From: Apostichopus japonicus
Taxonomy: Eukaryota > Echinodermata > Holothuroidea > Aspidochirotida > Stichopodidae
Direction of reading: 5' to 3'
DNA: 64,000 nt
NCBI RefSeq assembly: GCF_037975245.1
Contig: NC_092576.1
Coordinates: forward strand, 32,776,611-32,840,610
Below are positions 46,954-59,885 of this stretch, one piece after another (position 1 is the stretch's first letter; each line of letters begins with the position of its first letter). The notes below the pieces were generated by a model. That model ran no database searches. It had not been told where the DNA came from and was given only the letters and a program-made list of their open reading frames with translations. The position numbers were made by a program, and so were the translations under genes.

Positions 46954-48690
46954 GTATATTTTGTATATAGAGTTTTCTGCTATTGTGGTTTGTTGTTGTA
47001 TCTACTTTGTCAACCATGAAATAGCCAATTGTCACTACAAGCACATCTTGTTCGTACAAAGAGGAGCAAAAAAAAAAAAAGATTCCATATACATAGTAGT
47101 TTGACCCCACACTTAATACCCTTGGGTTGAATGTTGTTATTAGAGCAAAACGATTATCATATGTACAAGATGTAAGTATTGGCAATAAATTATGAGTATA
47201 TCATGCTCAGATTCCTACAGAAATTATCACATGAAACATATATTGGTCATGGTACATAACCAATACATATTGATGTTTGAGAAACACAACATTAAATCAT
47301 TTAAAAAACTATTCTATTCGACAACATTTCTCGCTACAATGTGTACATGTACGGAGACTGCTAATGAACCTGCATGTTTCATGTCTTAAATACAGTGTAA
47401 AGACCGTTTTCGATTTGCCTTCTTCTATTTTCGCTATAAATAGTTCTGAAAATAACATTCAATAGTATTTGCTTTACTTTCAAAATGATTTTTGAAATTT
47501 GTTATTAAAAAATACACGTGAGCGAAAGCAATGACGTCTTTTTATTATGCGAACATTTCTTGGTAGAATACATTTTATAACTGATTGACAATTCGTTTGG
47601 TGAAAAAAAAACCTGGAAGGGCGTCTTCGTTTGATAAATTGTAGTCTTATCTTAAGAATACCAGCAGATTTGTAAAATTTGACAACCAAACAAATTAAAC
47701 AGATTAAACTGAAGTTAATTGCGGTCGTTGAAATAAACTTACAGAACAAAACGTGAATAACACCCAACCCCATCCCATCCGTCGAGCTGTTGGAAAATAT
47801 TGCAATTCTTTTACAGATTTGGTATTTACAGGTGTGATGTGGATGACGAAATTTACTAATTTAGAATCTGACGAGCTGCTTCAAAGAAAGCAGTGTAGAT
47901 AATATAATGAACTACCAAATAATTTTCGAAAACTTGACATTCTTAAACTTGTCGTAGTATAACACACATGCAACCATTACGGTATAAACAGTAATGGACA
48001 TCACATTACAAAGTAACAACAACTGTCACAACGTGTATCACATATTGCAGAAATAGCATAAATTACAGGGAGCACGATCATAAAAGCGTCGGTAGGGACA
48101 CGTAATTCAGCTGTGGTTTAAAATAGGTATTAATAGTTTTTTGAGGTTTGTGTACTTGGTTTATATAGATTTGGAAGTCGTTTCCCTAATTGAACAATGC
48201 ACTTCGTTAAATCGGTTAAAGATTCTAAAATTTAAAATGTAGAACCTTTTCACTTAACTGATTACAACACATGAATGGACGGAATCATCAATAATTTGTC
48301 ATTATCTCATCTTCTGTAAAATAGTGTTTTGGCTTTTTAATATACCAAAAAAAGTTTGGCAAACCACAAGAAGTTAATTTTTCAATACATTAGCCATTTC
48401 AAGAAGGAGGGAGTTGGAATACTGCAACTTTCGTTTTTGCCATACTATATGGAATGTGTAATAAGTATATAAACAAAACGGCTCATAAGAATAAAGTTTA
48501 ATTAAAAAATTGAATGTTTTCTCTATGTTAACATTTACTCGGCCAATCTTCTCTGAGATATATTTGTTATTTTCGAAATCATTCGGAGTAAGTATCTAAG
48601 AGTCAGACTAATGAAATACATCTAATACTATTTAGTAGAGTACAATTGAAATTTATTTCAGCTAACATTATATTTATTTTATACCATCAG
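46954..48690 (+). other. Intron D3-A3
   Basis: Its first part (to about 47,850) is duplicated after D4 (62,991-63,9xx). Shared blocks include TTTGAGAAACACAA and AGTGTAAAGACCGTTTTCGA-like sequence. No other feature. Confidence 0.6.
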
Positions 48691-48810
48691 GTTGATGATG
48701 GAGATAAAGTCAAGCGTCTATGCACAGAGGGAGTGGATATTAACTGCAATGACAGTGAGTTACTACAGAGATGTACTTTAAAGCTTCTGGAGAACGCATC
48801 TTACCATGAC
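48691..48810 (+). CDS. NLR repeat module A3
   Basis: 40-codon exon after ATACCATCAG, donor GTAAGT, phase 0 both ends. It starts VDDGDKVKRLCTEGVDINCN and ends LLQRCTLKLLENASYHD. Closest to A0 at the end of the NACHT exon, distinct from the A1/A2 pair. Confidence 0.88.
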
Positions 48811-51057
48811 GTAAGTCAGTAACTGTGGCACACTGTTTGTAAAACATAACAACTAGGCTTTATTGTTAAAATAACAGGAAGACTTTATGTCGCGCTTATT
48901 TCATTGTCAATGTACATTCTAAGCAAGTAATATAAAGAACAGGTTGTTTTCAATGTAACAATACAATATCATTGGCGTAGTATAACAGTCTTTAATGGGG
49001 AGTGTAACGAGTTTATATCCGTTATTTAACCTTATTAAGAATGTAAACTCTTTTACTGTTTCCTTTCCAAAAGACAAACTTTGAGAAACTGCTCAATATG
49101 TAATTCGTATTATAGGTGTTACATGAAACATGGATTATGTGATTTCGATGCATTAGTATGCACACAATGTGTCTACTTAATACTGTAGATTATTTGACAT
49201 ATTGAAATATTATAATTCTAACGAACTAAATTTTCAGTTTGAATGAACTCCATACAAAAACACCGTTTTCCACAAAATATTATTAATTTACGTTTCAGCG
49301 TCTCAGAGTTATGCCTGCCGGTATGATACCGTAAAGAACTGTTTAACAGTGTTTAATAACACGGACTACTCCTTCAATTAATGTCTTCGATTTATGCCCT
49401 CGATTTATGCATAGAATGCCGAACATTGATACTCTCGATTTGTATGATGGCATACAAATATTATTGGGTAATATGTATGTGTTAACAACTAGTTAAGCCT
49501 CATATTGCAAAGTGAACTGTAATAAGACTATGCTGCGGACGTTCGCCATACTTTGACCAGGAAATCAATCACAAACTATTTAGGTCAGTAATCAAACTTG
49601 TCGGTTCATTAAATGCTTTAGTATTTCATTCCACCCTCCGAGAAACCATGTAAATACTTTTGTATGAGAGATAACAATCGGTATCTCATGTTTTCGTTTA
49701 TAATAATCAACTGGGCCTTTCATTTCATATCTTAATGGAGGGATTAATGGTTTGCAAAAATGAATCCGTTTCTCATAGCCTTGAGTATTTGCTTTATTCT
49801 CACTTGTTGGAATAGTAACTCTTTCTGTTTGGAGTAGTAGCACTTATCTCAACGCGACCCATAACAGTCTAGACCGATCTCAGGAAAGTAGCATGGATAG
49901 CAACAACAAATTTGAACTTTAAAAGCTTTCGACTGAGACAAATGTTATACTTGCTTATCGTTTTTCGACAGTGGGCAGTGAATTTCTATTTGTTTGAGTG
50001 TATTGTTTCTGTCAGTACCAACAAAGGATTTATTATGACTATCATCTATTGAATAACAAATTGTTCGCTAAGTAGTTCAAAAAGCTTACATGTTTGCACA
50101 AAATGGAAATCCATCTATCCAAACACAGAAAACTGGCATACTCACTAAAACATGTAAAGGTAGTTTAACTCATCATGGCTAGTAAAGATACAGGCTTTTA
50201 AGGTAGTGAAATTACGTATTGGCTAGTAAATGTACATGTTAGACGGTAGTGTAATTAATCACTGGCTAGTGAATTTACACATTAGCATGTACTTTCACTC
50301 GTTCGCATTTTGTCCGTTTTCACCAGTTAATGTACACCTTTAAAAGTGTAGGTGTACAAGTTATTCACTTTTCCAAGCTTGTAGTATTACATGTCTCAAA
50401 TTGACACAAAATAGTTCAAATGAAGTAACCGAAAACAAAAACAAAAACGGATTTCATGTATTTACGGAACATTCTCAAGAATAATTCTCAAGAACAAAAC
50501 ATAGCCTGCAGATAATAAGACTATATACCAGTTAAGGATAGTGGAACATGAACAAATGTACTTTTCTGCATCACAACACATGAGCAACACTTGGCAAAAG
50601 AAAAACTTTTCTTTTCATTTAAAAAATGTTCCTCTTTTCAATTTCAGTTTGAGTTCTTTAATTTCAAGACACATTTGGAAATTACATGAAACTTGGTTGA
50701 CATATTCGATGACAATTGACCCATGTATCTGTATAATAAATCGCACATGTATTACATCAAATGAGTTAGAAATGTATGTATAGCACACATATATTACATT
50801 GAGCCCTCAGCAAGGAATCAGTAAGCACAACTGAAATTTCCACATACTCAAATACAATGGATTAATACAAAACATGATGAACTATCTGTACAAAGTCAGT
50901 TTCGGATATCCATGACTCTTTCATGATGCTAAATGTGAGAAATTGTTAATATGCTAAAACATGCATGCATGTGGTTCTGTGATGAAAGAACATATGAACA
51001 TTATCCATAAGTTGATGAATGAAATTATAAATCAAATACTGGACTGACCTTTGATAC
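48811..51057 (+). other. Intron A3-B4, first part; weak tandem repeat
   Basis: No gene. At 50155-50290 there are about three imperfect copies of a 55-60 bp unit containing GGCTAGTAAA-GTACA and GGTAGTG-AATTA words. Confidence 0.5.
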
Positions 51058-51098
51058 TTGCAAATTTTCGTCCAATATCATTGAACTTCATCTGGCAA
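51058..51098 (-). ncRNA. Degenerate hammerhead-like motif, Penelope-like 3' end
   Basis: Reverse strand: CAGATGA where an active core needs CUGANGA. Stem II is a seven-pair GTTCAAT/ATTGGAC with a GAT loop, then GAA, an AATT palindrome, and a four-pair stem I (TTGC/GCAA). The U4-to-A change should abolish activity. It overlaps the stop codon of the nuclease frame. Confidence 0.5.
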
Positions 51099-51655
51099 CT
51101 GCAGAGGTGTAGATCCGATATTGATGGATTGTTCACGTGACAGTCGACGGGGAATAACAGCTATTGATTGATTCCATGCATGAGAAAGTTGAAAACGCAG
51201 CCCCCCTCTTTTATTGAGGGAAGGTTTCTCCACGCGTTCCCAAATGGCTTCCCTAACTCCTCGTTCAAACCACCTCTCTTCACGATCTAGAATGACAACG
51301 TCTTTGGGATCAATTTGGTGCCCAGTTGTTTTGGCGTGTGTGTACACTGCTGAATCCGGTTGATAATCGCTTGAACTTGGGCGGCGATGCTGGTCAACAC
51401 AGGCTTTTATAGACTGTTTCGTTTCACCAACATATGATTCAGGACAGTCTTGTTGTGCACACTTAATCCCATAAACTAGATTAGATTGTTTATCTCTGGG
51501 GGTCTTGTCCTTAACGTGGACAAGTTTGCCACGTAGTTTGTTGGTCGGCTTGAATGCGGTGTTTATGCCAAAGAGCTTATACACGTTCTTTACTCTCTCA
51601 GAGACACCCAAACAATAGGGGATGGTTATCAACGTTTTGGTTGTTGATTCAGAAG
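51078..51655 (-). pseudogene. Penelope-like GIY-YIG endonuclease part
   Basis: Open reverse frame, TTKTLITIPYCLGVSERVKN then a connector (HVKDKTPRDKQSNLVYGIKC). The GIY-YIG core is ESYVGETKQSIKACVDQHRR, followed by YTHAKTTGH. The metal-binding glutamate region is RWFERGVREAIWERVEKPSL, ahead of a GGLRFQLSHAW tail. This is the typical deuterostome Penelope-like C-terminus. In the usual family pattern the residue after GETK is an arginine-containing R-L-R-EH; here it is QSIKACVDQH, so the catalytic arginine may be altered. It lies opposite to the NLR gene in intron A3-B4. Confidence 0.87.
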
Positions 51656-52060
51656 ATAACTTTTTCACGTACATCAACAGTATTAACACCAACATCAAAT
51701 TCACGCAAGAAGAGTGTCATAACAACAACCTCGCTTTCCTGGATTGCCTTGTTCAGATAAATCCTAAACGCAAACTTAACACGGTGGTGTATCGCAAGCC
51801 AACCCACACAGATCACTACCTGCAATTTGGGTCGCACCACCCGCTCATCCATAAACTTGGCGTCATCCGCACCCTCCACTACCGTGCCGATACAATCACT
51901 AGTGATCAAAGTGACATTCCATCGGAGAAAGATCACATTGAAGGAGCGCTAAAGAGGTGCGGTTATCCAAACTGGGCATTTGATAAGGCTATAAAACAAA
52001 AGCCAGATACAAACCAGTGCTCTACCAACTCAACCATGATTCTGAATCAACAACCAAAAC
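51656..52060 (+). pseudogene. Penelope-like reverse transcriptase thumb, inverted piece
   Basis: Forward frame DNFFTYINSINTNIKFTQEE, LAFLDCLVQINPKRKLNTV, YRKPTHTDHYLQFGSHHPLI, then GYPNWAFDKAI. This is the thumb and connector of the same element family as the neighbouring reverse-strand nuclease. The palm catalytic motifs are not present. It carries no frameshift across about 400 bp, so the insertion is not very old. Confidence 0.85.
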
Positions 52061-55000
52061 TTCCATGCTTGTGATTGTGAGTTAATGGGCCATTACGTTC
52101 CAGAATGGCACCCCTCCAAATATCCTTTACATAAAACAGGAGTGTTGCGCATTACTCCATCTCTAAATCAAATCATGTTCATACCATGTTTTGTGTCTTC
52201 CCTGGCCAGCATAGGTATATTCTTCAATAAGAAGTGTCATGATCTCTAACGACAGACAAGAAAGATCCGCCGTAGACAATACAATTGTGTAAGGCATAAT
52301 GCAAGGCATAATGATGATAATACAGTTTGTAGTTAAGATTAACACATTGTGATATGCTGTGTAAGTCCTGCCATTAGGCCTAAATGATGTGTTAAACTTG
52401 GTGTGTTGAAAAGTCAACGCATGGTGAAGTTGATGTAGAATAGCGTAGAGTTTTACAGTGCCGGAGTCAGCTAATCATGCTCTGTTGAAGGCTTGTTGCA
52501 GTTGAGGTGCTAACCACTGGATGTGAGACTGTTAATAAAGATATAGATAATATGCAGTGACAATGTAACGGGAGGGAGGAGAGGCTCATCTTTGTTGTGA
52601 TTAAGAAGACATCCCAATATCATTTTTTTCACGCCGCACCAGCCTACATCAGCCTACGAGGGGCTAAATCGTAGGTTTTGCACCCTCAACATTTGTCCAT
52701 GCAGAGAATACTTTACTAACAAACATGGTGTATCTGTGTAGGGTTAAAGCATCTCCATTTTGATTAAGGAGATTCTAAACATTCCAATATCAAGTTTGTT
52801 TTATTTTTTGTGCGCCTCACGAGCGTTCATCCTTATTTATAGTTGCCTATGTCTGGTCGATCATTTTCAAAGATAATCACATCGCGGAATCACTTTCGAC
52901 CCCAATGATTGCATTCCCAACGATCACCAATGGGCCCTCCTCCATTGTGCTGAGGTATTATGACCAGCCTTTTAGTTCTAACGTAGGCCTATACTAGGCT
53001 TTCACCTATGTTCAGTGTATTAGGCTTATTCAATGTTGTACAGGTGGGACAGTTACCAAGTAAATGATGTATAACACACCCTTAGCCAAACAAACATTTA
53101 CCGGTACATACAGTGTGTAAGAAATTTAGACTAGCCTAGTACTAATTACACATCATTTCACTTGCTACCTAAATACAGTACCATTTCAATTTGTCATAAC
53201 AGCTTAAAAATTACTTTTTGGATTAATAGATTGGTTTACTAAGTAACCGGCCTTTCCACTTGACTCTTTCAGAATTCAGTGCTGCAACATTAAAATATAC
53301 GTTTCTCCTCAAGAAGGCAGTGTTCGTCTAGGTATATACATAGTTTAGTAAACCGTACCAAGATCGAAGTACGCTTTGCGAAGATTGTCATAATTAGATG
53401 CTGCCATATTGTCGCGTCACTTCCGGGCCTTCGTACTTAAACAGGTCGTTGTTGGTTTTCTTTATAGTAAGCTACCGTATCAATGCAACGATATAGAACG
53501 GAATATCAGACTGGCATAACCGTTGTACTCATCATTCAATTATAGATTAGTGCAAATATATAGCGTTAACCCTTCAGACAAAATGACCAGATAGTTACAT
53601 TCACCATAAATGTTATTAGACGAGATGACAAATCATCAATGAGCATATCGTGTGGTGTATCAAAACCATTTTATTCAGCAATTCAAATAACACTGCTATT
53701 TTGATTTAATATGAAACTGTTGGAATAACATGCTCGCTGCAGAATCTCTCGAAAACACTAACCATGTTATGCTGGTTATAATCCAGCTTTCCATCAATAC
53801 AATAGTAGTAGTATCGCCATATGTAGCAGCGATATCGCTATTTACAGTAGTAGTAGCATCATTAATGTATGCATTACTAACATCTTCACTTCTGGTAGAA
53901 AGATCGGTATTTGGTGGATAAGTAGCTCCTGGACTGTTTAGATAGTAGTACTGTATGGATCTTTATACGTATTTGAACTTATTATGGGTTATGCTAAATA
54001 CAACACGGATGTGTTTTCAAGTTTCTTGCCACTGATAGACTATTTTAATAATATTTTGCATGACATAAGGTACATGTTTTATTTCTTTATTTTTGTCATA
54101 ACGAATTGGGGCTTGTAATAGGTCTTTTTAAGGAAAAGTTACTCGTTTATGATCATATAATTATACACGTAATCCAGCTATTGGCAACCTTGATCTTATC
54201 GAGGGCCGGATTAAGAATAGGATACTTCTCTGTAATCCAACCCATACAAACCATTCTCATAGCTAAGTTGGTTCCAACTGCCTCCCCCCCCCCCATGATC
54301 AACATGATACTTATTTCCAAGTGTCAAAAAGATAGATGGTACTTGGCTTCTGCAGTTTTAGACGTTCATTAGCTTGTGAGGAAATATACGCAGGCATGGT
54401 CAGTCACTGCATTGCTAACATTTCAAACTAACTAAGAGTGAATGGGGTTTAGTAAAATTAAGCTGCAGATCCAATATCACACTTCGGGCCAGATTGAAAT
54501 CACCGCGCCGGAATTATTTATCATGCATTGTGCTGCAAATCGAAATTGTGTTGACGAGGCCCACGCGGGCCGGTGAAACCACTCTACGAGGTCAGAGGTT
54601 GACGGTGTCGTTCAACATACTTTTTCGATAACGACATACGTTAACAGAGGATTTAGAGCGCGGAATATATGCTGAACATTGGCGCACTGTTTGTGCTCTA
54701 ACTCTTCTGGTCAGTCTGCAGAACTTTAGGATGCACAGAAAAGATAAACTATTTGACAGGAATGCTTACAGTATTTTACGAAGCTTTGCCAGTGATAAGA
54801 CAGTAATTATGTGAAATCGTTTGTAATGAAATCAAAACTTATTTTACCATAGATTGGTTAAACTATTACAGATGTGAAGTCATGTGTATAAGACGAACAA
54901 ATGAACGACGCGAATTCTGCGACGACATTGTTGCGTGACATATATTCAATCACTGAGGCGACCAACATCGTTTTGTCGTCTAATGCCGGCAAGAGAAAGC

Positions 55001-55211
55001 TTGTCCAGACTTGTGACCTCGATTAAGTACAGCACGATATGGGTGTAGCTCTTTTCAACCAATCACAGTGCATCATGCTCATCCAGAATAAGCGTCTACA
55101 TGATTTAATGTCTACGCATCTCAGATGTTGATTTCCAAATTGTTAGTAATATTATTATTTTTTTTGAAGGGGGGTGGGGGGGGACCCATCAAACCACACT
55201 ACTGTTTTTGT
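52061..55211 (+). other. Intron A3-B4, middle part; no gene recognised
   Basis: Open frames here (52163-52417, 53730-53921, 54106-54372) show no domain or splice logic. A C run is at about 54285-54294, and a poly-T/G-rich stretch at 55155-55182. Confidence 0.45.
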
Positions 55212-55395
55212 TTAAAGAGGCCATGACACGAAAAATCCAACTAATCGAGATAACTTCCTCTGAATGGATGATAAAATCTACGTCAAAACTATCCTCATCA
55301 CCTTGAAAACCTCAAGGACTAATTAGTAATTAACGTTTTAATATTCGCATCCGAAAATAGATATCTGAGAATGCGATTTCACAACAAGACAATAA

Positions 55396-55403
55396 TGACG
55401 TCA
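55396..55403. promoter_or_regulatory. TGACGTCA (CRE-like palindrome), left end of TTAA element
   Basis: Perfect CREB/ATF palindrome, 180 bp inside the element end. Same relative place as three other sites in this window. Confidence 0.5.
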
Positions 55404-58260
55404 TGTTAGGAACACAAGTGCCAAGCCCAGGCATGTACCGGATGCGCGACGATCATACCATTCCATTTACACGCACATTTACACTGAGAGAACAACCACT
55501 GTATTACGCTATATCGTTAGAAATTTCAAGTTTGTTTTACAACTGTTGTAAACTATCCTTGCATACTATGATCCCTCCTTTTTGTTATGAAATAAAGAAA
55601 ATGGACTTTAACGGTTTGACATAAAAGAGTCATTCTTCTGTCAAGTAATCCACATTAAAACTACTCTGAAGACCAGATTGGGGAACAGGAAACCTACAAT
55701 GGGGCAAGTAGAGATCCTTAGGAGGTAGTGCCCCGAGCACTAGTAGTACTAGTATTTGCATTACTACACTGAAGTCGCAATAGAGGAAGAGATTTTGCTG
55801 TATCATCTAAATTAACACCCCCTTCATTGCTCTATTGTACTAATAAGCTATGAGGTTAGCTTCAGAAGTGATGGGTTATATCTTCTTGTGAACAAATCTC
55901 AGTGCCCCAATTTATTTCTGGAATATGCTGGATCAGTTAGTTATAGCAATAATTTCTTATTCCTATTCCAGGAAAACCATTTTTATCTCAATACATTACA
56001 TGTATAGAGATATTGTAACAGTAAGTGGGACTCTCTCTTCTCTTAAAAATTTTTCAGCGTCTTCAAACAAAGTTCTTTTTCTCTGGAATTTCCAGAGCAA
56101 GAATATATCATATAGACCAACAAAAGTTACTATTTTTTATTCCAGAATTGTATCTCATTCTGTGACTTTTTCACCGATTTATGTCCAAATCGGGCCAATT
56201 TGGACTGAAAACACACTTTGGCAGACCTTTTTTGCACCCGCTCCAAAACTTATGTTTTATGAAAGAGAATAGAATAGAACTGTCTTTCAACAGTGGTATC
56301 GTCTAAGATAGGGTCCTATGTATTATATATTTTATTACAATTTTGAACTTTCATTTGTTGTTTACAGGTAGGTATTAATAAGAATTTTACTACCTGTATA
56401 TGACATTTTATGGCTTTTATTTGCTTTATTTGATGTTTAAATGATTTTTCTTTCTTAAAACAACACTGAGCTGCCGCCCCTACTTTTAGTAAAAAGGTCC
56501 GTTTTTGATGATTAAGCCCCGCCCCCAAGTCTGTTTTGTAGCAGATTGGCTATGACTCATAACAGCTACATGTTAGATATACGAAAATGGCTACCCTCGC
56601 GACTAATTTTCTGTACTGTAGCTAGGTACGCGAGGTGTTAGTGTATTGCATGCTAATTACATTCTGTACTGCTGAATTCTACTTAGTGCATTTAATTTAT
56701 ATTAGGCCTTCGTTTTTGTAACATCCATTTAAGGATAGTACTGGTGTTCAGGTAGCTTTTCAGAGCAAGGGCCATGATAAGTTTGTTTGATTGCCCTTCA
56801 TGTATTTTGTATAATTACGTATACACATTCTTGTATTTCTGAAGGCTACTTACTGTAGGCCTAGTGCATTTAAAAATATATATATATAGGCCTAGGCTAG
56901 GCCTATTAGGCTTTCAGTGATAGCCACATTAGCATTGTACTGGTGTTCAGACAGCTTTTCCTAGGAAGGACCAGGGTAAGTTTGTTTGATGGGTATGTAT
57001 AAAAGAGGAGCCGGCCATAGCATCACAACTTTTATAAGACTATAAAAATTGTATAAGGTTATGTTTTATTTATAAGATGTATAAGGTTATAAGAAGTATG
57101 TTTAGCTTTCTTTTGAACCTGTAATGTTTGACATCAAATGTACAAAGAATTAAAATAAAATAACAAAATGGAGAGGAACTGAGGTGGCTATTAGGGGAAG
57201 AGGAGGCCACCCATCACTTGCATATAAAAACTTGTAATCTTCTTTTACTTTTTTTTTTTTTTTCCAAGTCATAAATCCATGAAATCTTCATGTCCGAAAA
57301 ATTGAGATGGAAAAACGTGGGTTGTTTTGATATCTAGAAGTGGACACAGTTTTGATGATAGTCACCACTACAGTCTACAGTAACATACAGTAGGTCAATA
57401 GGCCTAGCTCTCAAGGCAGGCATCAAGAATATGGTCGAGTTGATCGCCTCTTCTAATTTGGCTGTTGTCATTGACGTCAAACTATATGACCAAAAAGTCC
57501 AACAGAGACTGACCTAAGATGAAGGATACCACATAAAAAACAAGTTCTTAAATATTCTATGACATTACTAAACCTTGCAACGTCGTTCTTTCGACTAACA
57601 GGCAATGAGCGCTAAAGGCAAGACTAGTAGGATAAAGTGTAACCTGCAGAGACTATTCGTGGCAAAGTAGCAAAAATGCAAGTTATATATTTGTTGTACC
57701 ATGATTGATATTGATAATTGTAGAGACGGAGCAAAGATTTGAAATTAGGAATCAAAATTAAAACTTACAGTATTGAGATACTGCATCATTGATGCTCTTG
57801 TTTATGTTGTGGAGGGATTGGGGGTAATGGGGATGGGTCAAAATAGGTAGGTAAAAAGATTTTATTCCAAAGGGTGTTTAATTAAATCTCAAAGTGATTT
57901 ATTTTAAAGTCACAGAGCCAAAAATTCACACAACGTAGTTCAAGTCTTAAATCATTGAACAAAATTTATTCAATATCAGTTCTAGACAGTCATTCTGGAC
58001 AATCTGAACAAGCCTGTTACTAACCTAACATTAACAACAATCATTGTATTATATGACATAAAAGTAAAACTGTACTTTCCATTAACATTATCATTCTTAA
58101 ATTACACTAATGTAATTTGTGACATAGGAGGTTTAAAGAAAACAACTTACATGAAATTTTTTGCTTTAAGCCTACAAAGCAGTTGCATGTCCATCGCTAT
58201 CAATCATTGTTGTGACAAATTAATTAGAATAATCCAGAAGCAAATACAGTAAAGGGTTAT

Positions 58261-58566
58261 TTAAACCAAGAAACACTGCTCCAAGTAACTCACATGCAAA
58301 AATGTTACCCACGCACGACGACACGTACAACACTGACAGGCAACGTGAAACACAGCATCACACTCATTAAAACAATCGAAGACCATTAACAGGGTGTACT
58401 GCTGAGTTTCTGAAGAAAGACTGTAAAACAAATCAACTGCTGCTGAAGAAACAAAGTCTAAACATTCAAGAGTTCTGCTGCCTCCATTGGTCTTTATTAT
58501 GACTTTTCTGTCAAATATCATTGGTGATATGGATATTTTGGCTTCCAAATTAAAGGTATGAAGCAA
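58261..58566 (-). other. Unidentified open frame in TTAA element
   Basis: 101 codons on the strand of the P2X7-like pseudogene and downstream of it, with a cysteine cluster (CQCCTCRRAW) near the C-terminus. I do not recognise it. It may be a further exon of the element's gene or a chance frame. Confidence 0.25.
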
Positions 58567-58752
58567 ACGTCTGGGAGGTAACTGCTCCTAAAAAGGTAAA
58601 TGCCCGTTCCCTTATGCACATATTATATGACATCTCAGTCACGCCAATACTTGTGTCCAAATGCTTCAAAACATGCCTTTTCTTTCATTGTTGATGTTGG
58701 GTCTGGAAAATAACCTTTTCATCCTGAATTAAAAGTCTTGAATTTCAATATA

Positions 58753-59014
58753 TCAACACTGAGGGAACCCTGACAGATTGATAATCCAACACAATCGTAG
58801 TTTAGAAAAGGTGTTTCTGGAGGAATTTCTAAACCAAGGCTTCCTATACAATGAGTTTTCTCCTGGCAACTTGAATCCAGTGTAATGACTATTGGCTGGT
58901 AACTCACTTCTGATCCTTTGGACTGCACATGATGGTAGCACAACCCTGACGCGTCTTGCTAGGAACCCCAAGTACCATTGAACCTCTTGACCGTAGGCTA
59001 TGTATCTGTACTGC
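58753..59014 (-). pseudogene. P2X7 intracellular-domain-like exon
   Basis: After the acceptor TTTTTCCCCAG (reverse strand) the frame reads QYRYIAYGQEVQWYLGFLA, then VVLPSCAVQRIRSELPANSH and YTGFKLP. The order AYR-x-W, then LPSC-x-IR-x-FP, then Y-GFK is the pattern of the cysteine-rich zinc-binding ballast domain at the C-terminus of vertebrate P2X7. The same domain occurs in many stand-alone invertebrate proteins. The preceding cysteine-rich part of the domain was not found upstream, so an exon is missing, too diverged, or unrecognised. After GFKLP the frame continues to a stop at 58753. Confidence 0.65.
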
Positions 59015-59469
59015 CTGGGGAAAAATTTATGAAATTTCAAAATGTATTAATGTTGGCCCATGATGTCCACAATAACAAGCAGGCATACAATGTACAGTTA
59101 TGGTTACATTTGTTGTGATTTTACACCTTCCATGTATCATGAAACATTCATTTGTTTCAGAAAATTGATTTGCAAAACTCCAGGCCAAAGTACTAGCCAA
59201 GTAATAATGAGTATGAAATAACACATGCCTACCTAGCATGGCTGCATAATGCAACTTACATCCTTGAGCCAAACTTTCAGTACGCAACCAACCCTACTAG
59301 TACTACTACTACTATAAAGTATATATAATAGCCAACACACACTACATATGGGTTGTAAGTTACCGTAACACAACGCACAATACGGTTTAGGGAGTTCCGC
59401 GAATTCCAACAACACATGCACAAAATGGACTGGATTTTGTTTTTTAATGCTTCGTTAATAAATTCTTAC

Positions 59470-59734
59470 ACATTGTATGTTCCTTGCAATCGTTTCGAAC
59501 GGATTTCTTCTTCGATATGTTGTGGAGCTTCAATTTCGGCTCGTTTAACAGGCTACGGTTCTAACACCTCTGGTCCACCCTCAACATTCGGTTCAATATT
59601 GGCATGATCATCGCCTTCACTCTCTGCTTCGAATATGAGAAAGGGCACTCTAATTATAGCCCAATTTCACTGCCTGGTGAAGAACCACTATCACTTTGAA
59701 CTTTGGTTGCCGCAATTGGTTCTGGATCCGCCAT
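59470..59734 (-). pseudogene. First exon of the P2X7-tail-like gene, broken
   Basis: Starts MADPEPIAATKVQSDSGSSP, continues GSEIGL and hits an in-frame TAA. In another frame an acidic stretch (FEAESEGDDHANIEPNVEG) follows, then one TAG, then VKRAEIEAPQHIEEEIRS. It ends at a plausible donor (GTAAGA at 59469 on the reverse strand). Serine/acid-rich starts are common ahead of this zinc domain in invertebrate proteins. A frameshift plus two stops make it a pseudogene. The start is about 145 bp downstream of the TGACGTCA at 59878. Confidence 0.5.
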
Positions 59735-59877
59735 TTGACAGGAAACTTTGATTTGATAACGCACTTGTGATCGGTGTTTTGTTTAGTAACTACTAGTGGT
59801 ATGTGTACTTGTCTAATGTGTACGTGAATGGTATGTTCGGAGGATCGTAAGCAGCGACAACAAATGTGTTCAAAACG

Positions 59878-59885
59878 TGACGTCA
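59878..59885. promoter_or_regulatory. TGACGTCA (CRE-like palindrome), right end of TTAA element
   Basis: Perfect palindrome 190 bp inside the right end and about 145 bp upstream of the pseudogene ATG. Plausible promoter element of the carried gene. Confidence 0.5.

Larger units (their letters stand above)
51058..52060 (-). mobile_element. Penelope-like element fragment with inverted 5' part
   Basis: Two pieces of one element lie head to head: the GIY-YIG part on the reverse strand (51078-51655) and the RT thumb on the forward strand (51656-52060). A 21-bp word (TTCTGAATCAACAACCAAAA plus C) occurs at 52040-52060 and in complement at 51635-51655, so the two pieces overlap by that word. This is the layout expected from twin priming during target-primed reverse transcription. 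Confidence 0.82.
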
